In this document: positions 10,671 to 22,639 of the stretch, piece after piece
Position numbering within the stretch: the first letter of the stretch is position 1
Layout of the letters: each line of letters begins with the position of its first letter
Source: Neckera pumila
Taxonomy: Eukaryota > Streptophyta > Bryopsida > Hypnales > Neckeraceae
Assembly (NCBI GenBank): GCA_963969595.1
Contig: OZ018410.1
Coordinates: forward strand, 37,243,413 to 37,307,412
Length of the DNA: 64,000 bases
Reading direction: 5' to 3'
The notes under the pieces: model-generated
What the model was told of the DNA's origin: nothing
Database searches by the model: none
Seen by the model: the letters and a program-made list of their open reading frames with translations, nothing else
Made by a program: the position numbers and the translations under genes

Positions 10671-11342
10671 TTTGTACAATTACAATTCAAAAAATAATAA
10701 TAAAACTTATCAAATTGTTGGCTTTTTGTTCAATTTAGAGTAAATTCCAAGAAGCTCAAAAAAGGCCTTAGGCATTTAGGGGTAAATTTTCAATCTTGAA
10801 GTTTGCTTTTGATTCAGTCTTAATTTGTAAAAAATTGAATTTAAATGACCCTCTATTCGGGAAGCCCTGTTCTCAAAGTTGGAAACAGGGATTGGTTAGG
10901 GAGACGAATTTCCTGGAACCAATAATATTAACTCATCATTGTGTGTCAAAAAATGAAGGATACTGTAGGCTGAACAAAATGAATACTTTTTCTCGGAGAA
11001 TAGATGCTCTTGTGTCCATTTTTGAGGAGATTGCAATGCAATACTATTAGTTATTTGGATATCATAACAAGATATATTTTCTCCTTATTGGTTGTGTAAA
11101 ACTGCGGGTAGGCTTGAGTCTTCGGTTGTTGTCCATTTGTCCATTGCAGAATTCCATAACGTAACTTCACCTCAAATTGCACAAATAAGCAATTCAACAT
11201 AGTTTCAGCATGGTTTCCATTATTATATTGAAAAACATTTTGTCAAGTTGTGTTGGTAGTCAAAAGGGAATTCTAGATTCTCTTAGAATGCATTTTTGGG
11301 ACATGGTATGAATAAACTACGAATTTTCAAAGTTTTGAAAAT
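10671..11342. other. Gene-free AT-rich stretch
   Basis: No gene or repeat is supported. The open frame at about 10796-11050 has no recognisable product and no splice context. Confidence 0.45.
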
Positions 11343-11462
11343 AGGGTTTAGGATAACCAACTATGTCTCATGAATAGTGATAGGGTTTAGGGTAACCAAC
11401 TATAGACTCTCATGAATAGTGATAGGGTTTAGGGTAACCAGCTATAGACTCTCATGAATAGT
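11343..11462 (+). repeat. Three tandem copies of a roughly 40-bp unit containing AGGGTTTAGG
   Basis: Units share ATAGGGTTTAGGGTAACCA, then ACTATAGACTCTCATGAATA with GTG. The first unit is slightly shorter. It lies about 400 bp beyond the stop codon of the TAB2 gene. It contains a telomere-like word but is not telomeric. Confidence 0.85.
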
Positions 11463-11866
11463 GGAAGTACAATTCAGGCAAGAATCTAGAATGTGTGGTT
11501 TTAGAAAGCAGTTGAAATTAGATGTGAGTTACCTGCACTATCAGTTAAATTGTAGATTCTAAACCTGCACTATTGTCAATAACATTTACTTCATTAGGGT
11601 CACTTCATAGCCCACCAATGGCAAAACCGCAAAAGGTCTCCCACAAGAAAGGGTTTGCAATTCTCATCTCACAGGAAAAGAGACGTGGCATCAGTGCATC
11701 ACTCGTACAATTAATTCTTGAATTACAGCGAAATTCTTATAACACAGGACGGTTAGCTTTCTGGAGAAAAAAATAAATATCACCTTCCTCAAACCTTTTT
11801 TAATGCGAGGTTGCTGATAGCTATAACACGGCGTTTGTCATGCACAGAAACGAGCGTTTCTATAAA

Positions 11867-14800
11867 CTAAACAGGTGACGTCGGAGTATCAATCAAGAGC
11901 CAAAACCCCGTGCAAAGCTCCGAGTCTAGTGATGATTGTACAGCTAAGAAATGAAGGCCGCCGCACTTCTTCTTGGCGGCCTCCCAAGCTTCACCTTCAG
12001 AATCTGTCTGCCTGGTTTTGCGGTAGAATGCATATCTCCACCTGTTTGTTCAGTGTGCCCAAGAAGGTATATCAGTCCCAATTTCACTAGAATTGCAGTC
12101 GATAAACATATTGCATGATGCACATGTACAAAGCTTTCTAGACAAGTAGCTACATGAACGTTGTCAGGCTAATACAGGCTAATAGAGGTAACGCTGTGTC
12201 ATATTATAATGAAGCTTGCATGCTCTGAACAAAATACTCCAGGATTGCTTCCTGACAAGACCCCAATGAAAGATATGAGAAAACTAACCGATCAGCTACG
12301 CCGGTGGAGAGGACAAGGCAGGAGCGTGGTATATCCACCTCAAGACAAGCTAACTCCAAAGCGTTCGTCCATGCTGAACAGTAGATACATATCAACAGAT
12401 TAAGATCAGCCCAGAGAAAATATCCCTGCCCTTAACCCCAAAAAAACGTTTTCACCACTGAAAATATCCATATTGCTGAAAGACTAATGTAACTCTAATA
12501 TGATCGATCAAATTCCACTCCAAACAACAAGAACTAGTGTCCACATTCGCACTTAAAAATAAACATTATGACTAGGCAAGCACTGTGGTCATCATACAAC
12601 CCAAGATAACTTTCATTGGTGCACAAAAGTAGTTGTCCCAGTCTTGAATTCTTCCCGGAGAATTTACAACATTGGTCGATTAGGTCAACAGTCCAATATC
12701 AGTGCTCACCTGCAAGTGGGGTTGCACGTGATGAAGCCACCGCAACTCCTGGAATCATAATGTCTGGAGCTAAATCTACGTTCAATGTGTCAAGGTCCAG
12801 TATGCTGCCAAAAACAGCTCCTTTCACCACACCTTCCATCTCCTCCAGCACAGCTGTAAATCAAATCCACAAAAGTTGGTTCGGCTCTAGAAATCATCGT
12901 GCATCAGCGCAATGCTTCAAACCAAAATCCGATATTTCTGACACGAGCTCTGATTGAGATGAAAACATACCTTCGAATGGAAGCTGAACAAATGCCCATT
13001 CCTCACCACGTAGGGCATCTGGCAAATCCAAGGGAACGGCTTCTTGCTGCAATAATAGTGGTGAAGCACCCTCCTGATACCCTGGATGTTGACTATAGAC
13101 AGTCTCATTCCGCTCCTCCAGCCATTTGATCAGAGTCACACACTGCGACACCGCATCAATAAGTTGTATCAAGAATCATGGAGACATAGCATAACGGTGT
13201 CAAGCGGGAAGAGTACCACACACAATGTAAAAAAACTGATTTTCTTTTCCCTCATTGATGGATTGAAACCAACTAAGGCTCTTCCATTGGTTTTGAGTAT
13301 ACTTCGTGCTTAGTTACTGCTGTCACCAACTAACTAAATCCAAGTTGAGAGATCAGGGCACGAGTAGGAACGCACCCTTTGACTCGGAACCGGTTGAATG
13401 TCGAGCTCCTTGCATGCCTTAGATATAATAGTCTGCATTTGTGACCTGCACAAGCGAAGCCCAACACAAGCATTACAAGCAGGGAGCGAAAACATCTAGG
13501 AATTGAACATGGAATAACACCGTTTTTTAGGGTAAACTAAATCGTCCCCTCCATGACGACGCAGAAGGAATCATTTAACGGAAGAGCACATTGAGACCAC
13601 AATTGCATAATTTATCCAAGCACATACGTTTAACGTGGTAGCACCAAACACAGACACCAATTAACCCCTACGTACTTCAACTGTAAATATTAAAATCATT
13701 ATTAAAAAAAAACAGAAATTCTTCTAATAATAAAGAGCATTTGCTCTTCTTTCCATTGCTATTTTACAAAATCTTCCTCAACGCTTCCTAAAGGACTACC
13801 AATTGACTACGAATTGGACCAATTTTCAAAACATTCATAGTGGTTGAGCCCTTTAGGGCTTGAGAAAAATAGTCAAGAAAGAGGAGAGGGGGAAACTGTA
13901 AATTTCAAACTGGTTTCGTCAAAGAATGGCACTCAATTGCTCACCTGAAAAAACGAATCTTCTCTGGCTTAGGCACCTCTAAGGTATCCATAATGTACAG
14001 CAATGTATCACGCAAAGTAACACTGTTGATTACGTTGTTTGGGAAGAAGCGAGTGAATTGTAGCTGCCGTCTACTGTCACATACCACGAGCTCCCACAAC
14101 TTTTTACCCCGCCCATCCAATATCGGCCTTGAGCAGAAATCTAGTTCCCATTCACTAATCGTCCCCACATCGGCATCCTCTGCAATACTTTCTTCCTCCC
14201 CTTCCTCGATATCGGGTCTAGCGTCGGCTAAATCGGGCACGGCATTGACTGCTACTTTGTTTAGTCTGGAAGGCCTTGAAAGTCCAGTAGCTACAGCAAA
14301 CCAGCAAGTCATCAAAAATTGGTCAATGAAAGAACAGGCAAACAGAACCCCAGCTCTTACCAAAACCTACCCATTCTGTCATCAAAATGCGCTAGAACCA
14401 AAACAGCCATTATTTAAAGTAGAATTGCACCTTAATGCACTGCATCACCTACGATTGAACCCTACTCAAATCAAATCAAACTACCCTGTGTGATTTCTTG
14501 ATTTTTTAAAACCTTATGTCCTGAATACGTTGAGAACATTAGAGGAAATTGCACACCCAATCTGTAACAAGACCTACAATTCAGATTGCCTCCAATGCGA
14601 AGCCGTTACATACTCTTGCCCTAGAGAATTTCATTCTATTGACATGAATAATCCCGGACAGCAATTCAACATGAAAACCACGAGAATAAACTCCCTTCAT
14701 ATATAAACTACCCTGTACGATTCTGTTTCATAGCTTTCTTGTCAACGTAGAAATGTCCTGACCATGATTAGAAGAGCAGAGGAAACAGAAAACCCAATCC

Positions 14801-15426
14801 CAATCATGACCTATAATTCAAATTGCTTCCGACGCAGTTCACGCCACTCTTGCATCACATTCCCTTCCATCCCTATCGAAATTCTATCCCCACACCAAAT
14901 TCCCCCGAACAGCTGAAACCACAGGAAAACCCACATTCCGTCCACATCCAAAATTTCCCAAAATCCAACAAAACACCATAATTCCCATAACCCAACATAA
15001 CCCAATCACCACGAACAGCAAAAACGCGCTATTGAATCAGAAGAGAGTCCCCACGACCACATTCCGTCCACATCCAAAATTTCCCATAATCCAACACCGT
15101 AATTCCCATAACCCAACATAACCCAATCACCACGAACCCAATCCGGAAAAACGCGCTACTGAATCAGAAGAGAGTCCCCACGTACTTCGTGACGTCGTCG
15201 AATCCCCCCGGCTACTACACCCCACCGCCCTCTCGGAATGCTGCAGCGACAGCGGCGCCCTCGTCGACCATGGCAGGTGGTGCCCCCCGTTGACTTGCAC
15301 TTGCGTGACCTTGCTGCTAACTCCCCCGCCGTTGCTGCTACTCGATTTCCTTGCAGCAGGGGAGCTCGTGGTGCAGGTGGTGGTGCAGCACCGGCAAGAA
15401 GCTGCTGGCACCACTCCTGCTCCCAT
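11867..15426 (-). CDS. TAB2: TAB2-like chloroplast RNA-binding translation factor (ATAB2 family)
   Basis: ATAB2/Tab2 proteins bind RNA in the chloroplast and support translation of photosystem mRNAs, notably psaB (family knowledge). Seven exons on the minus strand: 15426-15186, 14290-13945, 13445-13376, 13142-12971, 12853-12710, 12373-12289 and 12041-11867. All junctions are GT-AG and phases agree, giving 410 residues. Exon 1 is Ser/Thr/Ala-rich and fits a transit peptide; an acidic linker follows at about 107-121. The TAB2 domain runs from [17 protein letters not shown] (about residue 128) through [45 protein letters not shown] and [10 protein letters not shown] to [18 protein letters not shown] and the C-terminal GFWLLIDTP. 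The start ATG is the least certain part, because exon 1 is poorly conserved. Intron 1 contains two tandem duplications. Confidence 0.9.
14479..14880 (-). repeat. Diverged tandem duplication inside TAB2 intron 1 (about 225 bp)
   Basis: Two units begin at 14479 and 14706. They share AAACTACCCTGT, ATGTCCTGA, AGAGGAAA, ACCCAATC, ACCTA-AATTCA and ATTGC-TCC in the same order. This is intronic DNA with no sign of transposon termini. Confidence 0.65.
14935..15183 (-). repeat. 126-bp tandem duplication abutting the TAB2 exon 1 splice donor
   Basis: Copies start at 14935 and 15061 and share ATTCCGTCCACATCCAAAAT, ATTCCCATAACCCAACATAA, CCCAATCACCACGAAC and GAATCAGAAGAGAGTCCCC. On the coding strand the exon-proximal copy begins immediately at the donor (GTACGTGGGG). 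The distal copy has GGTCGTGGGG at that position and so is not a GT donor. Confidence 0.85.
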
Positions 15427-16254
15427 CTCTTCTCCACCACCTCGAAACCTGACCTGCGTCCACGAGACAGAGATTCGGGGAACTCAACGAGGTTGCGGAA
15501 AGGAAGAGAAAAAGCAAGAGTGAGGAGAGCAAGAGGTGCAGAGACGGAGGAGGCTGCTCGAAGTGTGACAAGCACAGGCCCAAGCACAGGCCCAGGCGCA
15601 AACTGAGAAAAAAAAGCAGATAAGCTTCGGGGGATGCCGACCCGGGGTAATTGCGGGTGAGGTAAGGGGTGAGGGAAGAGAGGGGGGCGGGCAGCCCGGA
15701 ATTTCGAGGGGTGAGAAATCTGGGACGAGGTGTTGGGGCCATTCGATGCGGGGGGATCCACTGGAAACGCCTTTCACGTGCTGGTTCAGGGGCCAGTGGG
15801 CCAGTTTTTTTTTTTGAAAGATGTAGGATAGTTTGTTGATTAAATTCAGCTTTTTGTGAAAGAAATGGGTGAAAACTTGTTAGGATTTTGATGAGTGATT
15901 AGGACAAGATGTTAACTGTCCTGTCATGTAAATAAAGATTGTAACACACAATAGATCAAGTGATGTAAATCTACATCAAATAAGAAAGCAAAATCCAAAT
16001 AAAAATATATAAAAACAACACTCTCAAGTGCCCTTTTTTTTTCAGGTGGATATATAAATAAAAAGCATATACAAGTACAATCCAAGCAAAGTTTCTCCCC
16101 TACAACATCAAAGAACCCCTGAAGAATCACAAATACCACCGACACGACTACCTTATTCAAAATCCTTCTGATCAGAAGGGTGATACCATGCATAGTTCCA
16201 TATGATATCACAAATCTATCCTGGTCACACCTAGCATGCCACTGAGGAAAGATT

Positions 16255-16863
16255 TTACTGCTTCAATTTCTTTGTGATTTGTGCAGTGTATTTTCCCTGG
16301 TGGAAAGCCAGTTCTAGCTCAAGCTTGGTGGGTTGTCGAGTCCCATTAGAACCAGCAAAAGTTCCAGCTCCATATGGCGATCCGCCCTTCACTTCCTCTA
16401 TATTAAACATGCCAGCTCCAAAAGTATAGCCGATAGGTACAAACATCATCCCGTGGTGAGTCAACTGGGTGATAGCTGTCAAAGCTGTAGTTTCTTGGCC
16501 ACCATTTTGAGACCCGGTGCTGATGAAGAGTCCAGCAGTCTTTCCAGCGAGTGCCTGCGTTTTCCACAAACTACCAGTGGCGTCAAAGAACGCCTTGAAT
16601 TGGGATGCCATCATACCAAAACGAGTTGGTATTCCAAACAGAAAGCCATCGGCATTGGGCATGTCCTTGGGGTCGAGGTAGGGTACATCCGACTTGAGTG
16701 GTGCGTGCATCTTGTCCAAGACTTCCTGGGGCAATGTCTCTGGCACTTGATACAAAGTCGCCTCTACACCCTCCACGCTATTGGCACCTTTCTGGATCTC
16801 CTTAGCAAGGACTTCTGTGTGCCCATACGTAGAGTAATACACAATGTACACCTTTGTAGTCAT
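16255..16863 (-). CDS. FQR1: NAD(P)H:quinone oxidoreductase, WrbA/FQR1 flavodoxin-like family
   Basis: FMN-dependent two-electron quinone reductase of the WrbA type (EC 1.6.5.2 in the family). Plant FQR1 proteins are cytosolic or plasma-membrane associated and auxin-induced in Arabidopsis (family knowledge). The 202-residue product starts [20 protein letters not shown], with the P-loop-like FMN site, then [41 protein letters not shown] and [11 protein letters not shown]. These are all the usual conserved blocks, at the family's usual length of about 200. An upstream in-frame ATG at 16881 would add MEFAGN, but the family start matches the inner one. The whole product is one uninterrupted exon. 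A GCTTTTTAG sequence about 40 bases upstream of the start could be a 5' UTR splice acceptor. Its 3' end faces the 5' end of TAB2, and both are on the minus strand. Confidence 0.93.
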   Translation of the reverse strand: MTTKVYIVYYSTYGHTEVLAKEIQKGANSVEGVEATLYQVPETLPQEVLDKMHAPLKSDVPYLDPKDMPNADGFLFGIPTRFGMMASQFKAFFDATGSLWKTQALAGKTAGLFISTGSQNGGQETTALTAITQLTHHGMMFVPIGYTFGAGMFNIEEVKGGSPYGAGTFAGSNGTRQPTKLELELAFHQGKYTAQITKKLKQ

Positions 16864-17334
16864 GTTGCCAGCAAATTCCAAGAATCTTCACACCTTCCAA
16901 CCTAAAAAGCACCCATACATCATCAACAACATCAATATCACCCCTATTGAGGAACAAGGAGACAAAGCATTGACGTTTGTATGCACACAAGTTTAAAATC
17001 AATCCAAAGAAGAGATAAATATTCCTTTAAGTATATAACATATGTCTCGCATACAATATAAGCACATATGTATAAAATTAGATACAAGATTTGTACACAA
17101 ATAAGGTGAGCTATCTCTTACCCTACAAAAGAAGAATCCAAGAGTGCAAATGCAAGAGAAAGTAAAACTTTACTATTTCAAATTAAATATTATAATTTAA
17201 CAAATTTCAACAATATTATATATTATTCTTTCAAAACACCTATAAGAGTCGACTTGGCAAAGAATGCCAAGTCAAAGGAGCCTCAAAGCTTTAAATACTC
17301 CACCCAGTTGACCAAACTAGAGTATAGTAAAAAC

Positions 17335-17408
17335 TAACTTCTATAATTATTCTACATAAAATGAAAGCTAACTTCTATAATTATTCTACATAAAATAAAA
17401 GTTAACTT
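17335..17408 (+). repeat. 37-bp tandem duplication
   Basis: The unit AACTTCTATAATTATTCTAC with ATAAAAT-AAAG follows twice, and a third partial copy begins near 17400. Confidence 0.8.
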
Positions 17409-17514
17409 CTACTTGAAGTGTCACCTGAGGTGAAGTCTTAAAATAGCCTAAGCTTCCCAAACAAATTAAACTACATCCATTTGATATGGTCACACATGAT
17501 GCTATATTACATGA

Positions 17515-18130
17515 CAACCCACTCCAAGTGAGATTGCCAACTTTGGCAAACAATACTAGAAGAATGGTGAGGCAAAAGGTTTGAATTTTTTGAAAGAGAT
17601 AGGTTGATAAGTTGGCTTTCTAAAAAGCTAAGGCTTGCTAATTAGGATTTTGAGGAGAAATTTGAATAAGAGTCCAACTTTTTTGCCCACTCTAAATGAA
17701 TCTACCAACTTTGGCAAACAATATCAAGAATTGAATGGTAAGGCAAAAGATCTAAATTTTTTAGGAGTATAGGTTGGCAAGTTAGCTTTTCAAAAAGCTA
17801 AGGCTTGCTAAAATTGGAGCAAGGATAAAAATGCAAATTTGGTATGAAAAGTTCAACTGTTGATATCAAATAAACTACCAACTTCAACAAACAATATTCG
17901 CAAAGTCATTAGAAGATAACAGTATCAACTCAGATATTTTTGGTCAATTTTTTGTTAATTTGAACATTTTTCTATCATTTTGGACACAGTTAGTCAATTG
18001 GGCATTGTTTTCTTGTAGTGAATAGTGAAGGGGAAGGAACTAAAGTTTGGTTAGGATGTATATTGGCAAGTTAGCTTTTCAAAAAACTAAGGCTTGCCAA
18101 ATTTGGAGCAAAGACAAAGATGGAAACTTG
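17515..18130 (+). repeat. Diverged tandem repeat, three units of about 160-280 bp
   Basis: Each unit runs from CCAACTTTGGCAAACAATA (or CCAACTTCAACAAACAATAT), through AAGGCAAAAG/GGAAC-AAAG and a TAGGTTGGCAAGTTAGCTTT block, to AAAGCTAAGGCTTGCTAA, at about 17533, 17705 and 17877. The third unit carries an extra segment of roughly 100 bp. No coding frame spans the units. Confidence 0.7.
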
Positions 18131-18439
18131 ATTGTTTTAATGTAAGAGGGTCAACGACATGCTTCATTCTGAATTGAATGTGTGATCACATGGGAGAAAT
18201 ATTTAAGAAATTTGTAAAAGAAATGCAAATTGATTCAAAGAAGTAGGTCATAGCAAAGGTGTATTATTGGTGGATGAACACATGTACTTAGAATATTGTA
18301 TTACCTTAACTCTTGCATGGCTAAAATCATATTGCTAATTAGTCAGTTAATTTATTAAAGTTTCCAAGAAGAAAAATTCTCTTTCTACTTAATCATAACC
18401 TTTGATTTATCATTTCAATATCAATATAGGAAACTAGAT

Positions 18440-18665
18440 GAATTTTGGGGCATTGGAAGGATATTTTAGGCCCGTTCCTCAATTTGGCCCAATTTGTAAA
18501 CAGCTAATAGGGACTATTAGAATTTATTTTATTTTATTTTTTAGGTAAAAAATATTTTCAAATATCATTTTAAGCCAAAAAAAAATGATGTGGCACAATA
18601 CCGGCCACATCAGTCAGCTGTTGCAACTACATTGTTGCCGTTTGGAAATGTAGGGAAGTCAATAT
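18440..18665. mobile_element. Possible decayed family B MITE
   Basis: GATATTTTAGGCCCGTTCC on the left and the core GATGTGGCACAATACCGGCC followed by ACATCAG resemble family B. The right terminus is not clear. Confidence 0.3.
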
Positions 18666-19529
18666 AGTTTTTTCTAAGGATGAAAATGTGGTCTCCTATA
18701 GGTACTTGAAATGTCATTTGAAGTGCACAATTTTGTCCAAAATGGACCTATTTATTTTAGTGTCACATTAGAAAGCATTTGAAGAAGAACTTGGACCAAT
18801 AATTGAACATCTCTATTGATCAAATCTTAATCTTGTCTCAACTTTCCTTAAAAGTTAGTCCCAATCTCAAAAAAGTTGAAAATTGAGACTCTATTGGAGG
18901 TCTTGATAGAGTAATAATCTTTCTCTAGCTCTAAAATGTTATATACTTCTAAATGCAATTTTTGATTAGCTGATGACGAGATTTGCTTATAAAGTTGAAT
19001 CTATTTATAGATCACCTCCAAAGCCTATCCTTCATCCAATAAATTTTGTTCTATAATGTATAAAATCAAAAACTTTCCTCAATACATGATGAAATTGAAC
19101 TATTTGAAAGGAAGAAATGTAATTGTGTTGATAAACTCTTGAACGCCTTGGTATAGGGCTTCAAGCAAAATATTCATGCCTCATTACTTGACTAACCTTT
19201 AAAGAATTGTGGATGCAAATATTGTCTTGCAGAAGCCACCTAGTGGTCTTATGCTCCTTTAGTCCTTAAATTCTTCAGCCATTTTCAAGGTATTCTAGAT
19301 TTTGATTTGTAAATTACAAAGAGTTGAAGCCCAAAATAAAAGGAGTCTTTCTTACATAAAATTAACCAAAGGTCTTATATAAAACCAAGTCTGTGATCAT
19401 CTCTATAAAGTTTGGTTTCAATCCAAGTCATAGTTTGAAAGATTATATTATAAAAGCATTAAATGTTTTTTGAGGCCATGAAAAAATTGTTTTTGGCCTA
19501 TCCTCTTGCTGAAAACTAGTGCACTACTG

Positions 19530-19700
19530 TTAGAATAGAAATAATGATTTTAATTTTTTTTAAATAATTAAAATTATTATTATTATTATTATTATTATTT
19601 GACGTGGTAGTCTCCTGACTACTTCAGATTGCTAATGTAGCAACATTCTCATTTTCTTCACAATCTGGGAATTTAGGGGAACTCAAGAAACCTCTAATGT
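19530..19700. repeat. (ATT)n microsatellite within a possible family B relic
   Basis: An uninterrupted ATT run lies at 19572-19600. It is followed by GACGTGGTAG and GCTAATGTAGCAAC, which look like the palindromic core of family B. Confidence 0.5.
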
Positions 19701-21170
19701 GAAAAATACTACAAGGAAATTAATATTTTGGCATAGCTGAAATTGTACTTTGATTGTCTTTTTTGGACACCTAATATTTTAGAAAGTTGGCATCTGTTGT
19801 CTACATTTTGCCTACCTCACAAACATCCAGGACTATAGTATTGGGGTTCTAATCTAAGGAATGGTCAAGTATTCTAACATATTGTGGCTTAAAGTCACTT
19901 GTATTTTAGACTTGATTAATATACAATTTCACAAGTATTGGTAACGATTTGTCTTCACTCTTATTCCTTAAGGTATGAATTTTGTGGCCAATTTATTACC
20001 AATGCTATAGACGCATGAGTACTATCCCGATCTTGCCTATTAGGAGGTCATTTGACAAATTATCCAGGGTAAACCACAATTTGTCTACATAGAAATGCTT
20101 TAGACCTAGTCAATGCAAAATTATATTATACAACATAGAATTTAGTTAGGTATATATATAGGTATACAATTCTTTATTTATTGGTAATAGGTATTACCAT
20201 CACAATTTACCTTAGTCATTACTTAGCTAGCCAAATTATTAATTTGGATGCTGAAGGAAATTGGTCCCAGTCTTTTGAATTTACCACACAGCCCTCTCAA
20301 GAACATGGAATCAAATGATGAAAAGACAAATTGTTAAAGATGAATTGCTATTATGTGAAGGAATTCACGCTACAAAATTTGACAATTGAATTCACTGAAA
20401 GAGCACTGAGAAGTAGGGGAAGGGGGGAACTCACAAAAAAATAGATTATATCTCAAAAGAGAAATAATTGTTCTTTCTAACCATTCCAGTGACAATTCAT
20501 CATCCAACTTGCTTTGCAATTTGAGTTTTTTCATGACCAATAGTCAATTCTATTATTAGCTAATGCAAACAATTTGACAAATTGTCTCTTCTGATCACAT
20601 GTTCATAAAAAATTTACCATCTACACCTTTTTCTCACTACAGAAGACAATTAGTCAAAATTTCAAAAATTTGAAGTGACGACAATTTCCTATGCTCATTC
20701 TTAAGATAATCAAATTTCACAGGCATGGAAACAAGTCTTGTATTTTTAGGACCAAAAAGGAGGGAGAAAATGGTCTTGCATTAATAACCACTTCATTATT
20801 AAATTTCAGATAGTAGAAAATAAGTGAAAGATTTGTCACAAATCAAGAGCAAAGTTAAGATCAAACATGGTAGAATGAAAAGAATACAAGAAAAGATACA
20901 CAATAGGAAAAAAATAGTGAAAAACGGCTCAGACAAATCTGAATGCAGGATGTGTAGTCCAATCATTGTTTATATCCACAGATAGAACAGAGTTGAAAAA
21001 AAGGAAGAAGGCAGTGCTTCTCTGTGCCTAATCTATTATTGGGCAGCTCATTGAGAGAGGGCCATGAATGGTCTATGCTGGGAATCCGATAGAATTCCAA
21101 GCATCATTATTGTCCAACCTCATCACTCTTCCACTTGTAACGATTTTCAACAGTTTTCTTCCATGATGTC
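19700..21170. other. Gene-free AT-rich stretch
   Basis: I find no gene, RNA or clear transposon boundary here. Confidence 0.45.
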
Positions 21171-21175
21171 CTCAC

Positions 21176-21392
21176 CACTATAAGAAACCCGCATTTTAGG
21201 TGACGAGCCCTGATTTTTCTTGACAAATTTTAGTAGACGTTCAATGCAACAAACTCATGTTTTTATGTCAACATTGATGTTACATTGGACATTTTGGTTG
21301 ACCAAAAACATGGGTTTGTTGCATTGGACGTCCACTAAAATCTGCTAAGAAAAATCAGGGCTCATAACCTAAACTGCAAGTTTTTTATAGTG
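21176..21392. mobile_element. CACTA-type MITE, copy 2
   Basis: The ends are CACTATAAGAAAC and, reversed, CACTATAAAAAAC. The triplet CAC flanks it at 21173-21175 and 21393-21395. The interior is a long palindrome with TTTTAGGTGACGAGCCCTGA on the left and CAGGGCTCATAACCTAAA on the right. The middle TTTATGTCAACATTGATGTT with ACATTGGACATTT is shared with copy 1 at 2603-2872. Confidence 0.85.
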
Positions 21393-22345
21393 CACATAGC
21401 TTGCCACAAGTCCCTTCTAGAAACAAAAGTATTCAACCACCTCTCTCCCATTTCAAAAGCTAGGTCTAACCTTGTTAACATTAGAAGAGATTTGAGGCCT
21501 CCTAAAGCCCGCGAATTATCCTGCGTTTCCAGACTGCGGGAATGCAAAAAAGCAGCTGGCTGATGTGGTCGAAATGGTGCCACGTCATTTTTGGAAAAAA
21601 AAAATTGTGTAAAATGATATATGGGATAATAATAACAATTATTTTTAAAAAAAAATTTGACAGCTTGTACCAGCTGATTACTGGATCTGGCCAGATTTGG
21701 AAACAAGCCTGAAACGCCCCTCCTATGCCCTCAAATTTCATCTAATGATTAGGCGATACAATTATGACCTTGCCCACCATGAACACATATCTCTACCTCA
21801 TTGGCTGAAGTTCCCCGAAACCAATGACTATTTGCAACAGCCTCTAGACCACCTATGCTTTACAAATTTTGGCAATCCAATAGTGAATCTTCTTCTAAAT
21901 CTAAACACGTACACTATTGGATAGCTAACTTAATTTTCATGAGAATGAGCCTAAATTCAAATGACTCTTTTCATTCTGCTAAGTCTAAAAATGGCCAATC
22001 TAAAAATGATTCGATCCATTTTGTCTTGTCAAAAAATTCAGGGATGAAAAATTTAAAGAATTTCATCATCAATTTTTAAAATTATTGGATGATTGCAAAA
22101 AAAATCTTCTACTATTTATTGCATTTTGTTTCAATACTTGCAAATATTTTAATATTATTGAAAATTAAAAAATATATTTTGCAAAATATTAAAAAACCAT
22201 AGCCAATGTTTGAACCTTATGAAGATCAATTCTGAATTCCAAAAATAAAATAACTATGTATTCTATGAATGTAAGTGTGATATATTTTGAACATCAATAT
22301 CCTTTTTAATTTAGTTTTAGACCTTATCATTATCATAATAGCATC

Positions 22346-22624
22346 CATTAGGAAAAATTTCAGCCCTCAATAAGGCCGCTAGTCTTGCATCCCCGTGGTG
22401 CAATTATGGAAAAAAAATAAAAAAATTGAAAATTTGAAATGTGACGTGGTTGCATTGCTGCCATATTAGCACTGTTGGTGCCACATCAGCGCCATGTCAA
22501 ATTGATTTTTTAAATATTTATTCAAAAAAAAGAAACATAAATTTTCTTTTCCTCTTGTTACACCCCGCAGGTGCCGAAAATCACGCAATGGCAATTTTGT
22601 TGAAGGTTGAAATTTTTTGTAATG
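22346..22624. mobile_element. Family B MITE, copy 2
   Basis: The left end is CATTAGGAAAAATTTCAGCC followed by CTCAATAAGGCCGC. The right end, reversed, is CATTACAAAAAATTTCAACC. The interior has GTGCAATTATGG and GTGGTTGCATTGCTGCCATA and TTGGTGCCACATCAGC. Confidence 0.65.
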
Positions 22625-22639
22625 ATTCCAGTAAAAAAA

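Noticed and set aside
11343..11462. Telomeric repeat array
   Set aside because: TTTAGGG-like words occur only once per 40-bp unit. The array is an ordinary minisatellite, and isolated GGGTTTAGGG words elsewhere (about 8155) are chance.
15156..15761. Open frame of about 200 residues on the minus strand overlapping TAB2 exon 1
   Set aside because: Pro/Ser/Leu-rich translation of GC-rich exon 1 and leader DNA in another frame. It has no family features, and its overlap with the TAB2 transit-peptide exon explains it.
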